A DNA stretch of 64,000 bases from Nocardia arizonensis (GTDB lineage Bacteria > Actinomycetota > Actinomycetes > Mycobacteriales > Mycobacteriaceae), in NCBI RefSeq assembly GCF_001310275.1, contig NZ_LGYZ01000068.1, positions 62,001 through 126,000 of the forward strand, given 5' to 3'. Under the pieces are notes generated by a model. It did no database searches and had not been told where the DNA came from. It was given only the letters and a program-made list of their open reading frames with translations. A program made the translations under genes and the position numbers. Below are positions 42,505 through 52,800 of the stretch, in pieces; the stretch's first letter is position 1; each line of letters starts with the position of its first letter.

Positions 42505-42858
42505 TCAGCGGGCGGACAGGCCGGGGCCGACCATATCTGCGGACGGTGCCGGATCTTCCGGGCCGCCGTCGCAACGGGCGAGCATGCCTCTGGCGAGCAT
42601 GCGCACCGCATCGCGCCAGTCGAGGCCGAGCACCTCGGATCGCTCGGCGATGGCCGCGTGGGCGACCGGTTCGTCGATGAGCGCGGGATTGCTGATCAGT
42701 TCGTCCAGTTCCAGGCCCGCCCGCGCCTGTTCCACGGTCAGCGGACGGTCGCCGAGCCAGCTCAGCCGCCAGTTCCGCACTCCCGAATCGGTTCCCCGGT
42801 AGGCGTATTCGGGGGTGAGATCACTGGTCATCGTCCAAAAGGTGGTGTATACGGTCAT
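42505..42858 (-). CDS. Small protein, tandem paralogue B
   Basis: A 117-residue protein beginning MTVYTTFWTMTSDLTPEY and continuing NWRLSWLGDRPLTVEQARAG, then LELDELISNPALIDEPVAHAAI. It matches paralogue A over about 70 residues (YTT..TMTSD, WRLSWL, QARAG, DEL.S.P). A strong ribosome binding site (GGAGGTCGCC) precedes its ATG. The C-terminal half (ERSEVLGLDWRDAVRMLARGMLARC) is helical and carries one cysteine. Function is unknown; the family may be restricted to nocardioform actinomycetes (inference). Confidence 0.7.
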   Translation of the reverse strand: MTVYTTFWTMTSDLTPEYAYRGTDSGVRNWRLSWLGDRPLTVEQARAGLELDELISNPALIDEPVAHAAIAERSEVLGLDWRDAVRMLARGMLARCDGGPEDPAPSADMVGPGLSAR

Positions 42859-43245
42859 GGCGACCTCCGGTACTACAGCTCTCGCTGCTCCAGCGGATTT
42901 CCGCATCTGCCCGGCGCCGTGCGTGCATCGCTCGGCGGCCGATAACACTGGGTGCTGACGATCTCGGCGAGAACTGCCCCGCGTCGGCGGATACCGCACT
43001 GCACGAGCACTACTCTCATCACCAGACCCTCCCGAGTCCCTGGTGGGCGACCCCACGGCCTGCTACCAGTGTCCCTGGTTCGGCGTGACTTCGCTACTAC
43101 CGGTCTGCCAATTGACGCCTCACCTTCGTCATTTGGCATGACATCGATGGGATTAACCCGGAAACGGGTGGCTAAACGCCGCCGCCACCGCCTATCGTGG
43201 GCGAGGAGATATCGATATCGGCCGTGCGGAGGGGTGGATCGGCCT
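42859..43245. promoter_or_regulatory. Divergent promoter region of paralogue B and the PfkB-type gene
   Basis: About 390 bases between two diverging genes. There are short dyads (for example CACCAG/CTGGTG near 43020-43045), but no box I can name and no extra gene with adequate support. Confidence 0.4.
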
Positions 43246-44712
43246 ATGGCGCCGCATGATTCGGTCATGGCCGCCGTGCGCAATACCCTGACCGGACTGG
43301 GCAAACACCGTGGACTGGCGGCGGGGGCCGACCGGTTGCGCAACACCCAGGTGGATATCGCACCGCTGCTCGATCTGCGGATCGTCCGGGATCGCGCCGA
43401 TCGCGACGGCCTCGAACCACGGCAGGCGGTGGTCTCGGTGGTCCGCGAGACCGCGCGCCGACTCGATCCCACCGACCGGCTCATCGCCGATGCCGCACTG
43501 TCGCTCGGCCTGCTGCGCGACGATCCGCCCGCGGGCATCGATATCGACCACCTCTACGCTCCCGAACTCGGCGCACGCCGCGAGTACCTCGCCGCGCACT
43601 GGCACACGCTGCACGAATTCCTCGGCGGCACAACGATTCCCAATGCTCCGACGGCGCGGACGCTGCGCGCGGGCCCGGAGCGGCGGGCCTTCACCGCGCT
43701 GGCCGAACTGCTCGCCGCCGACCCGGAACCCGCGCCGCCCGAACCGCGCGCGGCGATCGGCGTGGTCACCGTGCTCGGCGCGGCCGTCATCGACCACCAC
43801 TACACCACCGACCTGATTCCCACCGCCGACGGTAGACCGGCGCGCGGCCGGTTCACCCGCCATATCGGCGGTAAGGGCCTGAACAGGGCGGTCGCGGCCG
43901 CCCGGCTCGGATTCCGGGTCCGGCTCATCGCCGCGGTCGGCGACGACGACGCAGGCAGGCAGATCCTGCACCAGCTGCGCGCGGCGGGCGTGGACACCGA
44001 ACTGGTCAAGATCGTGCCGAACGAACCCACGCCGGTCGCGGCGGTCATCGTCACCGGCAGCGGCGCGAACGCGACCATCGGCGATATGGATCAGGCGGTG
44101 CACCTGCGCCCCGAGGATCTCGACACCCCGGCCGCCCGTAGTGCGATCCTGGAGGCCGACGCGGTGCTCGTGACCTTCGAACAGCCACTCGACGTGATCC
44201 GCCGCGCACTGCGTCTCCTGCGCGACGTCGCCGACCGGCCCTGGCTGCTGGTACACCCGACCCCGCCGCTCGACACGCCGCAGTACCTGTACGAGTACTT
44301 CCGCCGCATCGACTACGTCATCGGCAGCCGCGCGGAATTGCGCGGATTGCTCACCACGCGACCGGATTCCGACGCCGAACCCGATCTCGCCAGACAACTG
44401 CTGGCACTCGGCATCGACACCGTGTGCCGCGTCGAGGGTCTCGAATGCCAGGTACGCGCCGCCGACGAGACCGTCATCGACATCCCGCGACTGGACGCCG
44501 CGCAATTGCACGAATCCATCGGCGCGCGTGCGGCTTTCATGGCCGCGCTGACCCGGCGGCTGGTGACCCGCGGTGATCCCGCCGAATTCGCGGACTTCTA
44601 TTGGGCCACCGCGGCGATGACCGCGACACAGTCGTTCGGCGATATCGCCGAGGCCATGCCCGAGGCCGCCGAGATCGATCGGATCGTGAAGTTCGACAGA
44701 ACGGCGAACTGA
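43246..44712 (+). CDS. PfkB/ribokinase-family kinase with an extra N-terminal domain
   Basis: A 488-residue protein. Residues about 165-480 form a PfkB carbohydrate kinase-like fold (GVVTVLGAAVIDHHY, RHIGGKGLNRAVAAARLG with the GGK-NA motif, 'AAVGDDDAGRQIL', then 'ESIGARAAFMAAL', where the usual GAGD catalytic loop reads IGAR). The first about 155 residues are an unrelated helical domain (DIAPLLDLRIVRDRADRDGLEPRQAVVSVV in pieces, AHWHTLHEFLGG). The missing Asp in the GxGD loop suggests the kinase site may be inactive. A GGAGGGG lies upstream of the ATG. Function may be regulatory sugar sensing (inference). Confidence 0.75.
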   Translation: MAPHDSVMAAVRNTLTGLGKHRGLAAGADRLRNTQVDIAPLLDLRIVRDRADRDGLEPRQAVVSVVRETARRLDPTDRLIADAALSLGLLRDDPPAGIDIDHLYAPELGARREYLAAHWHTLHEFLGGTTIPNAPTARTLRAGPERRAFTALAELLAADPEPAPPEPRAAIGVVTVLGAAVIDHHYTTDLIPTADGRPARGRFTRHIGGKGLNRAVAAARLGFRVRLIAAVGDDDAGRQILHQLRAAGVDTELVKIVPNEPTPVAAVIVTGSGANATIGDMDQAVHLRPEDLDTPAARSAILEADAVLVTFEQPLDVIRRALRLLRDVADRPWLLVHPTPPLDTPQYLYEYFRRIDYVIGSRAELRGLLTTRPDSDAEPDLARQLLALGIDTVCRVEGLECQVRAADETVIDIPRLDAAQLHESIGARAAFMAALTRRLVTRGDPAEFADFYWATAAMTATQSFGDIAEAMPEAAEIDRIVKFDRTAN

Positions 44713-44826
44713 GGCGACGCGCCGTCGGCGCTCCGGTCCGGGTCGACACGACGACGAGGCGCGGTGGCGCTATCGTCTCGTCGGATCGTTCGGATGTCCG
44801 TCCCACTCACCTCGCGCGGAGGAGCA

Positions 44827-45603
44827 TTGACCACACCCTCGTCGAATCTCGCCGAGACCGAACACCGGCTGACCCGAAAAGGCCGGGAGCTGCGGGTGCG
44901 AGTGGGGGAATTACCCGATGGCCGTGACGGCGGCCATATGCTGATCTTCGGTGGGATCGCCGACGACTGCCTGGTCAGGATTCATTCGCGCTGCCTATAC
45001 GGCGACGCACTGCAATCCGACGACTGCGATTGCGGTCCCGAGCTCGACCTCGCCATGGACCGCATCCAGCAGGAGGACTCCGGTGTGCTGATCTACCTCG
45101 AGCAGGAGGGGCGCGGCGCGGGTCTCATCGCCAAGGCGCTCGGCCTGCGCGAGAGCGAACGCCACGATGTGGACACCTTCACCAGCTACGACCGCCTCGG
45201 TTTCCCCCGCGATTCGCGTTCCTACGCCAACGCCGCCGCCGGACTCACCGCACTCGGACTGCGCCGGGTGCGCTTGCTGACCAACAATCCGGCCAAAGCG
45301 CGCGCAGTGGAGTCCGAGGGTATCCGAGTCGTGGTGGAACCGTTGCTGACCCGCCCGCGCAGCGCCCGCGCCCGCGCCTATCTGCGCACCAAACGCGAAG
45401 ACGGAAGACATTGGCTGCCAACGTCTTCGGTGACTCCTTGGGCGAGTGAGCTGCCCTCGCCCGAGACCACCCTGCCCATGCCGATACTGCCGATCGACGC
45501 CTCGTGGTCGGAGGAGTCCGTCGACGGGTCCGCGCGCGGGAAATCACGATCGCGACGGCCTCGGAACGCCCGGAGTGGACAACGCGGCGGGGAGGACTGC
45601 TGA
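44827..45603 (+). CDS. GTP cyclohydrolase II-like enzyme
   Basis: A 258-residue RibA-type protein. The zinc cysteines Cys56, Cys67 and Cys69 lie in RCLYGDALQSDDCDCG, with the spacing of E. coli RibA (54/65/67). GTP-site motifs follow (LEQEGRGAGLIAKALGL, TSYDRLGFPRDSRSYANAAA, LLTNNPAKA). The C-terminus from about residue 195 is an unusual Ser/Arg-rich extension. The start is a TTG 2-4 bases after GGAGGAG; upstream frames add only weak sequence. No other riboflavin gene is adjacent, so it may serve a specialised pathway (deazaflavin or natural-product pterins), which is inference. Confidence 0.8.
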   Translation: MTTPSSNLAETEHRLTRKGRELRVRVGELPDGRDGGHMLIFGGIADDCLVRIHSRCLYGDALQSDDCDCGPELDLAMDRIQQEDSGVLIYLEQEGRGAGLIAKALGLRESERHDVDTFTSYDRLGFPRDSRSYANAAAGLTALGLRRVRLLTNNPAKARAVESEGIRVVVEPLLTRPRSARARAYLRTKREDGRHWLPTSSVTPWASELPSPETTLPMPILPIDASWSEESVDGSARGKSRSRRPRNARSGQRGGEDC

Positions 45604-45801
45604 TCGTTTCGGGTTGTCCCCTGTGCACCGAAACCGACAATTGGCAAGTATCGGACATCCGCCAAGCGGCATCTGGCTAGGATGAGTGAGCCGCGCCACT
45701 CGATGGCATGCGAACCGTGGGACGATGACACAAGTTGCGCCACATTTTATCGTGATCGCGGGCCATCGAGTGAGCGCACGACACAGATATCGGGAACAGG
45801 G

Positions 45802-47640
45802 ATGATGAGCACAACAGAGATAGGTTTCGCCCACGAATCCGGCAAGACGGTGTACACCGTGCCGGAGGCATTCCAGGAAACCGTTCGGCTGCGACCGGAC
45901 CAGGTCGCGCTGCGCACCGTCGGCGGCACGCTGGAGATCACCTGGAAGCAGTACGCCGAACGGGTCGAGGCGCTGGCCGCGGGCTTCGCGGCACTCGGTG
46001 TCGGCCACGGCGACACGGTCGGCCTCATGCTCACCAACCGCCCCGAATTCAACCTGGTCGACACCGCGATCCTGCACCTCGGCGCTGTCCCCTTCTCGAT
46101 CTACAACACCAGTTCCCCCGAACAGATCACCCACTTGTTCACCAACGCGGGCAACAAGGTTGTCGTCACCGAGACCGCCTTCCTCGACGCGATCAAGGGC
46201 GCCGACGTTCCCGTCGATCACATCATCCTGGTGGACGGCCAGGCCGAGGGCACCATCGGCCTGGCCGACCTCGAAGCCACGCCCGCGGCCGATTTCGACT
46301 TCGACTTCGAGGCCGCCTGGAAGGCCGTCACCGCCGACGATCTGGCGACCCTGATCTACACCTCGGGCACCACCGGCCCGTCCAAGGGCGTGGAGATCAC
46401 CCAACGCAACGTCGTGGCCCAGATCATCGCGCTGGTGAAGGGTCCGCTCGCCGTCGGCTTCGACGATCGCGCGATCTCGTACCTGCCCGCCGCGCACGTC
46501 GCCGACCGGATCTCCGGCCACGCCATCAGCCTGTTGACCGGCATCCTCATCACCTGCGTCCCCGATCCGCGCGAAATCGCCGCGGCGCTGCCGGATGCGC
46601 GTCCCACCATCTTCTTCGGCGTGCCGCGGGTGTGGCAGAAGATCAAGGCGGGTATCGACGGCAAACTCGCCACCGAGACCAGTCCGGTGAAGAAGGCGCT
46701 GGCCAACTGGGCGATCGAGACCGGAATCGCCAAGGCGCGCGCCGATCTCGCGGGCAAGGGCGGCAATCCGCTGCTCGGTGTGCAGCACAAGCTCGCCGAT
46801 GCCATGGTGCTGTCGAAACTGCGTGCGGCACTCGGCCTTCAGGATCTGCGGGTGGCGGCCTCCGGCGCGGCGGCGATTCCCGCCGAGACGCTGGAGTACT
46901 TCCTCGGCCTCGGCTTCACGGTCAGCGAGGTGTGGGGCATGTCGGAGACCACCGGCGTGGCGACCTATACCGAACTCGACAAGCCGCGACCGGGTTCGGT
47001 GGGCCGCGCGGTCGAGGGACTGGAACTGCGGCTCGGTGAGGACGGTGAACTGCTCGTGCGCGGTCCGATCGTCACGCCCGGCTACCGCAAGCAGCCCGAC
47101 AAGACCAAGGAGGCGCTCGATTCCGACGGCTGGCTCGCCACCGGCGACGTCGCGACCATCGACGCCGACGGCTACGTGCGCATCGTGGACCGCAAGAAGG
47201 AACTGATCATCAACGAGTCGGGCAAGAACGTGTCACCGACCAATATCGAGAACGCGGTCAAGGCCGCGTCCTCGCTGATCGGTCAGGTGGTCGCCATCGG
47301 CGAGGCCAGGCCCTACATCTCGGCGCTCATCGTGCTCGATCCCGACACCGCGGCCCTCCGCGCCAAGGAACTCGACGCCCCCGCGGACGATCTGGCCGCG
47401 CTCTCCACGCGCAAGGAGATCCTCGACGAGGTGCTGGCCGCGGTCGTGGCCGGCAACAAGAAGCTCTCGCGAGTCGAGCAGATCAAGCGGTTCACCGTGG
47501 TTGGCGCGCCGTGGGAGCCCGGCGGCGACGAGTTGACCCCGACGATGAAGCTCAAGCGCAATCCGATCGCGGCCAAGTACTCCGAACAGATCGTGTCCCT
47601 CTACGCCGATCCGGTGCCCGACACCGTCGTCAACGTCTGA
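45802..47640 (+). CDS. Long-chain fatty acid-CoA ligase (FadD15-like)
   Basis: A 612-residue adenylate-forming enzyme that activates fatty acids to acyl-CoA. The AMP-binding P-loop YTSGTTGPSKGVEITQRN, the motif 'GMSETTG', 'DGWLATGDVATIDADGYVRIVDRKKELIINESGKN' (in pieces) and the catalytic-lysine region near the C-terminus (TPTMKLKRNPI) are all in place. The N-terminal MSTTEIGF and overall length fit the FadD15-like group. Two ATGs lie at 45802 and 45805. A strong terminator follows. It is transcribed alone. Confidence 0.9.
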   Translation: MMSTTEIGFAHESGKTVYTVPEAFQETVRLRPDQVALRTVGGTLEITWKQYAERVEALAAGFAALGVGHGDTVGLMLTNRPEFNLVDTAILHLGAVPFSIYNTSSPEQITHLFTNAGNKVVVTETAFLDAIKGADVPVDHIILVDGQAEGTIGLADLEATPAADFDFDFEAAWKAVTADDLATLIYTSGTTGPSKGVEITQRNVVAQIIALVKGPLAVGFDDRAISYLPAAHVADRISGHAISLLTGILITCVPDPREIAAALPDARPTIFFGVPRVWQKIKAGIDGKLATETSPVKKALANWAIETGIAKARADLAGKGGNPLLGVQHKLADAMVLSKLRAALGLQDLRVAASGAAAIPAETLEYFLGLGFTVSEVWGMSETTGVATYTELDKPRPGSVGRAVEGLELRLGEDGELLVRGPIVTPGYRKQPDKTKEALDSDGWLATGDVATIDADGYVRIVDRKKELIINESGKNVSPTNIENAVKAASSLIGQVVAIGEARPYISALIVLDPDTAALRAKELDAPADDLAALSTRKEILDEVLAAVVAGNKKLSRVEQIKRFTVVGAPWEPGGDELTPTMKLKRNPIAAKYSEQIVSLYADPVPDTVVNV

Positions 47641-47653
47641 GACCGGGAGAACG

Positions 47654-47690
47654 GCGGTGGTCCCGAGCCCGGCGGACTCGGGACCACCGC
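47654..47690. terminator. 14-bp perfect-stem bidirectional terminator
   Basis: GCGGTGGTCCCGAG (47654-47667) and CTCGGGACCACCGC (47677-47690) pair exactly around a 9-base loop, between the convergent fatty-acid-CoA ligase and PEBP genes. Confidence 0.85.
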
Positions 47691-47700
47691 GTTCGGATGC

Positions 47701-48240
47701 CTACTGTTCGTAGGTGCCGACGATGACCGCGCGGGCCAGGGTGTGGGAGAAGAGGTTGAAGCCGAGAACGGCGGGCGTCGCGGACGTGTCGATGCCGAGG
47801 CTCTCCACATCCACCGCGTGCACGACGATGAAGTAGCGGTGCGGTCCGTGGCCGGGGGGCGGCGCCGCGCCGACGTAGCCCGCGTAGCCCGCGTCGTTCT
47901 TCAACTCGATCGCACCGGTGGGCAGCGCACCGCCCTCGGAACCCTCACCCGCGGTGCCCGCGCCCGCAGGCAGCGAGGTCACCGAGGCCGGTATGTCGGC
48001 GACCGCCCAGTGCCAGAAACCCGAGGCGGTCGGGGCGTCGGGATCGTAGACGGTGACGGCGAAACTCTTGGTCTCCGCGGGGAATCCGTGCCACGACAGT
48101 TGCGGGGAGACATCCTTGCCTCCCGCGCCGAACACGCCACTGACCTGTTCGTTCTTCAGTGTCGCGCCGTCGGTGAGGTCGTCGGAGGTGACGGTGAACC
48201 CCGGAACCTCCGGGAGCGCGTCGTAGGGGTTGTTGGTCAT
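47701..48240 (-). CDS. YbhB/YbcL-type PEBP-family protein
   Basis: A 179-residue phosphatidylethanolamine-binding-like (Raf-kinase-inhibitor-like) cytoplasmic protein. Ligand-pocket motifs are visible: [27 protein letters not shown] in pieces near 44-70, '[14 protein letters not shown]' near 73-86, and '[13 protein letters not shown]' near 130-142. No signal peptide is seen. AAGGAAACG just before the ATG is the ribosome binding site. Ligands of bacterial members are largely unknown. Confidence 0.9.
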   Translation of the reverse strand: MTNNPYDALPEVPGFTVTSDDLTDGATLKNEQVSGVFGAGGKDVSPQLSWHGFPAETKSFAVTVYDPDAPTASGFWHWAVADIPASVTSLPAGAGTAGEGSEGGALPTGAIELKNDAGYAGYVGAAPPPGHGPHRYFIVVHAVDVESLGIDTSATPAVLGFNLFSHTLARAVIVGTYEQ

Positions 48241-48283
48241 CGTTTCCTTCCGGAAGTCGGGTAACGGACGGGGGATGAACGGA

Positions 48284-49648
48284 TCAGCTGTGCAGCAGGA
48301 AGTGTTCCAGAACCCGGGTGCCGAACTCGAGGGCGTCCACCGGCACCCGCTCGTCCACACCGTGGAACAGCGCAGTGAAGTCCAGGTCCGGCGGCAGTCG
48401 CAGCGGTGCGAAACCGAAGCAGCGAATCCCCAAGCGGGCGAACGCCTTTGCGTCCGTGCCGCCGGACAGCATATAGGGCACGGTGCGGCCGCGCGGGTCG
48501 TTGGCGAGTATCGCGGCGTTCATCGCCTCGACCAGATCACCGTCGAAGGTGGTCTCGTAGGAGTCCAGTGCGGTGATCCATTCCCGCTCCACGTCGGGGC
48601 CGATCAGTTCGTCGACCTCGCGTTCGAAGGCCGCGCGCCTGCCCGGCACCACCCGGCAGTCCACCACCGCCTCCGCGGTCTGCGGTATGACATTGGCCTT
48701 GTAGCCCGCCCGCAACATGGTCGGATTCGCGGTGTCGCGCAGGGTCGCGCCGATGATGCGTGCGATGGTGCCGAGTTTGGCGAGCTGTCCTTCGATATCG
48801 GGACTGTGCGGATCGAAGCGCAGTCCGGTCTCCTCCGAGACCGCGGCGAGGAATTCGGCCACCGAATCCGACAGCACCAGCGGGAAGGTGTGCTTGCCGA
48901 GGCGCGCCACGGCGTCTGCGAGGATGGTGACGGCGTTGTCCTCGTGCAGGAACGATCCGTGACCGGCGCGGGCCTTGGCGCGCAGCCGCATCCAGCCGAG
49001 CCCCTTCTCCGCGGTTTCCACCAGATACAGCCTGCGTTCGGTGCCGTCCGGGCGCGGCACGGTCAGCGAGAAGCCGCCGACCTCCCCGACCGCCTCGGTG
49101 ATGCCGTCGAACAGTTCGGGCCTGTTGTCGGCCAGCCACTGCGAACCCCAGGTGCCGCCCGCCTCCTCGTCGGCGAGGAAAGCGAAGACGATATCGCGCG
49201 GTGGCACGGTGCCCTCGACCTTGAACTGACGCGCGACGGCCAGCATCATGCCGACCATATCCTTCATATCGATGGCGCCGCGGCCCCATACGTAGCCGTC
49301 GCGGACGGCGCCGGAGAACGGGTGCACGCTCCAGTCGGCGGCCTCGGCGGGCACCACGTCGAGGTGCCCGTGCATCAGCAACGCGCCCCGGTTCGGGTCC
49401 GCCCCCTTCAGCCGGGCGAACACATTGCCCCGCCCCGGCGCGCCGGATTCGACGTATTCGGTGGTGTAGCCGACCTCGTGGAGGCGCTCGGCCACCCATT
49501 GCGCGCATTCGCGCTCACCCTTGGTCGTCGCCGGATCGCCGGTATTGGAGGTGTCGAATCTGATCAGCTTGCTGACCAGATCCACGACCTCGTTTACCGC
49601 ACGAGACCTGCTGCCGATCGTCCCGGATCCTTCGCCTGTAACGGACAC
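48284..49648 (-). CDS. M20-family metallopeptidase
   Basis: A 454-residue M20/M25/M40 amidohydrolase-type peptidase with two catalytic zinc ions. The metal site is made by [11 protein letters not shown] (His and bridging Asp), '[10 protein letters not shown]' (Asp), '[14 protein letters not shown]' (Glu-Glu, general base) and a late His ('[15 protein letters not shown]'). A lid domain lies at about 200-315. The GTG at 49648 has AGGAAAGGGGAC upstream. It belongs to the group that includes ArgE/DapE-like peptidases; the substrate is unknown. It lies downstream of the lodBA-like genes but behind their terminator. Confidence 0.9.
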   Translation of the reverse strand: MSVTGEGSGTIGSRSRAVNEVVDLVSKLIRFDTSNTGDPATTKGERECAQWVAERLHEVGYTTEYVESGAPGRGNVFARLKGADPNRGALLMHGHLDVVPAEAADWSVHPFSGAVRDGYVWGRGAIDMKDMVGMMLAVARQFKVEGTVPPRDIVFAFLADEEAGGTWGSQWLADNRPELFDGITEAVGEVGGFSLTVPRPDGTERRLYLVETAEKGLGWMRLRAKARAGHGSFLHEDNAVTILADAVARLGKHTFPLVLSDSVAEFLAAVSEETGLRFDPHSPDIEGQLAKLGTIARIIGATLRDTANPTMLRAGYKANVIPQTAEAVVDCRVVPGRRAAFEREVDELIGPDVEREWITALDSYETTFDGDLVEAMNAAILANDPRGRTVPYMLSGGTDAKAFARLGIRCFGFAPLRLPPDLDFTALFHGVDERVPVDALEFGTRVLEHFLLHS

Positions 49649-49820
49649 GTCCCCTTTCCTACCATTGCCGCTGGATCGCCCGCACTCACCGTCGGTTCGC
49701 GCGGCGGACTCGATCCGCTCCCGACGGCGGTTTTCCCGACGTCGGGACCAAACATCATCGTGATCGCAACATTCGAGCACACGCCGTGTCCGCCACACCG
49801 GGGCGGGCGGCGATCCGCGA

Positions 49821-49861
49821 CGGCGACAACGGCGTCGACGTCATCGATGCCGTTGTCGCCG
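49821..49861 (-). terminator. 13-bp-stem terminator of the lodBA-like operon
   Basis: CGGCGACAACGGC (49821-49833) and GCCGTTGTCGCCG (49849-49861) are exact inverted repeats around a 15-base loop. The hairpin begins 8 bases after the stop of the LodA-like gene and so marks the end of that transcript, separating it from the M20 peptidase gene. Confidence 0.8.
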
Positions 49862-49869
49862 AAATCCTT

Positions 49870-52800
49870 TCAGTGCAGCGCACCGTTGCCGTACACCGGC
49901 ACACCGTCGAATTCGTCGGTCCATGTCTCGTTACGGAACAGTCCGAGCACGGGTATCCGGGGACGTGTCCGGCTGTCCTCGCGCAGGCTCGCGGTGATGG
50001 CGCTCGCGGGCGCGCCCGCCCGGATCGCGGGCCGCGCTTCGGGTTCCGGCACGACCGCGGTAACCCTTTTGGGTGCAGGGGCGGGCAGCGGACAGCCCGC
50101 GGCGATCCAGTCGACCACGATGCCGCGCCAGGTGCGGTGGGCGGTGCCGGGGGCCACGTCGCCGAGCGCGCGTGCCATCGGGTGGTCGCCGCTGGCGAGT
50201 TCGGTGACGAATCGGCTGGCAGCCGGCTCACCCGGTGTGATCCAGCCGTTGCGTGGATCGGCGAGGGCGGCGAGCAGTTGCGGTGTCGGCCGGTCGAACC
50301 AGTCGGCGACGGATGCGGTGATCGTGCCTTCGGGTGTGGCCCCGGTCAGCCTGATCCCGCGATGTCCCGCCGCGCCGCGTTGCCGCGAGCGCATGGTGTC
50401 GACCATTCGCACCATCAGCGCGGTGACAGCGGTTTCCGGTTCCGACGGCGTGTGCGGATCGGCAAGTGACCGGGTCCAGTCCTCCCAGATGCGAATCTCC
50501 TCGTCGGTGAAGACGCGGAACATCGGTCCGGTGGGGCGCAGCAGTTCGAAGAACGGACTCTCGTCGGTGTTTCCGGGGACGATGTAGCCGGCGCGGACGA
50601 GTTCGCGCATGAATCCCGCCGGGTCGGCGAACCAGTTGTTGATCGTGGTATCGCCGAGTCGTTTGACGCCGTGATTCTGTTCGCCGAAATGCGCCTTGCG
50701 CTGGATCATGCGATACACCCGTGTAGCCGGATCGGGCCGCTCGCGCATTCTGCGCCGGAAATCCTCGCCGAGTCCTCCGGTGGTGGCGAAGGCGACGTAA
50801 CCGTCCCAGATACGAGTCCAGATGTCTTGGACCGCGCGGTCGCCGCTGGCGGCGCGGATCTCGTCGAGATACAGCTCCACGGTCCGCTTGGCCATCGCCC
50901 CGTGGCCGGTCACCGAATTGTCGATCCCGATGTGCAGGCTGTAGAACATGGGATCGATGCCGAGCGATTCCAGAATCGCCACCTGCGGTTTCACCCCGAC
51001 CACGGCCCATTCCAGGTACAGGGTCATACCGATGATCTCGGGCAGGTAGTCCTCGGAGAATTCGGCGATCACCAATTGGAACAGCGGTGAGGTGAAGGCC
51101 GAGTCCACGATGCGTTCGTTCTCGACATAGGCGCGGCTGCCGACCGGCTCGAGATAGACGCCGACGCTGTGCAGCAGGTCGGTGTAGATATTCGAATGGT
51201 TGAGTTTGGGGTCGCCATTGCCGAGCTCGTCCATCCACACGTGGAACAGCAGACTGTGCACCTCGTCGATCGGACCGACACGGCCGATATTGCGCAGCCA
51301 CGCGCCGTCGACCTGATTGAACGGCGCCATCTGCACGAGTCGTTCGATCATCGACTCCCGGGTGAACGCGGAATCGGCGAGGGAGAACGCGGCGGCCGCC
51401 TGGGCGGCATCGGTGTAGATCTGCTCGAGCCGCGAACGCAGCACCCGTGTGGAATAGGTGAAGGGGCGCAGGTCGTCGGGACATTCGGGCGAACGCTGGA
51501 ATTGTCGGGCGTCTGCCAGGAATCCCTCGGCCAGTTCCCGTGCGGTGGGCAGGAAATCCGGATACGCCTCGATATTGAGCATGATGTGGAAATATTCGCG
51601 GTCCTTCATGCCGAAGTACGGCCGCCGCTCTCCCTCGACCAGTGCGACACTGCCGTCGGGCATCGGACGCGGGCGCAGGATGCCCAGTTCGCTCCAAGCC
51701 GTCACCATGTCGTTGTCACCGGCGGCCGGACCCGCGCCGGGGTCGTCGCCGAGGCCGCGGTCCCAGGACTCGGTGTCGAGGCGCAGGCGCGGCGGGGTGA
51801 CCGGCGCGTCGATCTCCTGCGCCACGGCCCGCAACACACTGTCGTATTCGGCCTCGGTGATCACCTCGTCCGGCCGCTGCGCGGGCCACCAGCGGGTGCG
51901 GCACTCGTAGAAGTCGGCCTGCCACGGTATCGCCATCCGTTTGGTGACATCGCCGGGTTCCAGATCGGCGCGCAGGCGGTGCGGTTCGACGTAGAGGCTC
52001 GGATCCCGGCTCGTGTAGGTCATTTCGATGCCGGGGAAGAACGGGCCGCCCACGCACGCCTCACCGGCCGCGCGGTCGAGGGCAGCGGGTTGGTCGGCCA
52101 CCGGGAGTTGGACCACCGCTTGGGGCACCGAAGGCACACCGGCCCAGTCGGCGACGAAATCGCCGTCGGCCCAACGCCGCAGCGCGCGGTACTGGTGCGG
52201 CAGGACCGCGAACCAGGTCGACGGCACGCCCGCCGTGGTGAATCCCTCGTCCCCCGACAGTTGCGGCATGAAGTCGAGGTTGGCCTGACGCACCGCGTCG
52301 GGCCCGGTGAGTTCGGGATCGCGCATGCGGGCCAGGACACGCGCGCGGGCGGACCGGGCGGCCTCGCCGTTGTCGGCGAGCTTACCGAGCACCGCGGGTG
52401 CGAGCAGGTCGCCCGTGGTGCCCGGACCGTGGCCGCGCCGGGCCAGATCGTTGACCCAGCGCATTCCCGCGGCGCGGGCCAGGATGGGGAAGATGTCGCG
52501 GGTGAAGGAGATCTCGCCGGGCTCGGGCAGCCACCCGGCCGTGCGCGCCACCGCGATCTGCACGTCGTACAGGGTCACGATACTGCCGACCGCCGGTGCG
52601 TAGTCAGGCGGACCGACCACCACCCACGCGCCGGTGACCGGTATCGGCCGCCCGCCGGACAGGGTGACCGTGGCGGTGACCGGGCCGTCGGAGGTGTCGT
52701 CGAACCAGTTGTCGTTGTTGGCGTAGTCGCGCACCGGCCGCCCGTCCACCGACTCCGAGCGACCAGCGCCGCCCAGTACGAGCAGCCGCCCCGCCTCGTC

